Below are positions 5,688 through 5,693 of a DNA stretch of 5,693 nucleotides, piece by piece. The notes below the pieces were generated by a model. It was not told the origin of the DNA. It did not search any database and saw nothing but the letters and a program-made list of their open reading frames with translations. The position numbers and the translations under genes were made by a program. The stretch comes from Oscillospiraceae bacterium (lineage in GTDB: Bacteria; Bacillota; Clostridia; Oscillospirales; Ruminococcaceae), in NCBI GenBank assembly GCA_020024185.1, contig JAHHUD010000084.1, forward strand, positions 1-5,693, read 5' to 3'. Position 1 is the stretch's first letter, and each line of letters begins with the position of its first letter.

Positions 5688-5693
5688 GAAAAT

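Noticed and set aside
1..5693. CRISPR array, tRNA/rRNA genes, insertion sequence or attachment sites
   Set aside because: No regularly spaced long repeats, tRNA-like cloverleaf, transposase or integrase sequence could be seen.

Overview
The window is AT-rich, with Clostridia-type (Firmicutes) expression signals: near-consensus sigma-A promoters with 17-bp spacers, strong AGGAGG-like ribosome binding sites and hairpin/U-tract terminators. The queA-tgt-yajC order and the style of the Tgt and YajC proteins suggest an anaerobic gut-type clostridium, possibly Lachnospiraceae-like. This placement is inferred from protein style and base composition, not from a marker-gene comparison.

Layout. Bases 1-887 hold the 3' part of an unrecognised, very AT-rich gene whose 5' end lies outside the window. 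Bases 888-1162 are non-coding and hold AT-rich hairpins, a strong promoter and a cluster of TAACTA-type repeats. Bases 1163-1549 encode a small lipoprotein that is essentially one FMN-binding domain carrying a probable covalent flavinylation site. A bidirectional terminator (about 1573-1610) separates it from a convergent minus-strand gene (1619-2827) for a membrane-anchored CapA/PgsA-family metallophosphatase-like protein. Bases 2828-2996 form a divergent promoter region. From there a plus-strand cluster runs: queA (start best placed at 3006), tgt (10 nt downstream) and yajC (63 nt downstream, with its own extended -10 promoter). A long hairpin terminator follows yajC. The last ~55 bases are open in one frame, but no gene can be assigned there.

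How the genes work together. QueA and Tgt are two steps of queuosine tRNA modification: Tgt inserts a 7-deazaguanine base at the wobble position, and QueA then builds the cyclopentene ring precursor from S-adenosylmethionine. YajC is the small accessory subunit of the Sec translocon and often follows tgt in bacteria; here secD/secF are not seen after it. The FMN lipoprotein and the CapA-like protein are both cell-surface proteins but are transcribed separately, and nothing in the sequence links their functions.

I found no convincing new multi-gene system. The most interesting items are the stand-alone FMN-binding lipoprotein with a repeat-rich, operator-like promoter, the unrecognised first gene, and the terminator after yajC that carries a perfect Shine-Dalgarno sequence in its 3' arm.
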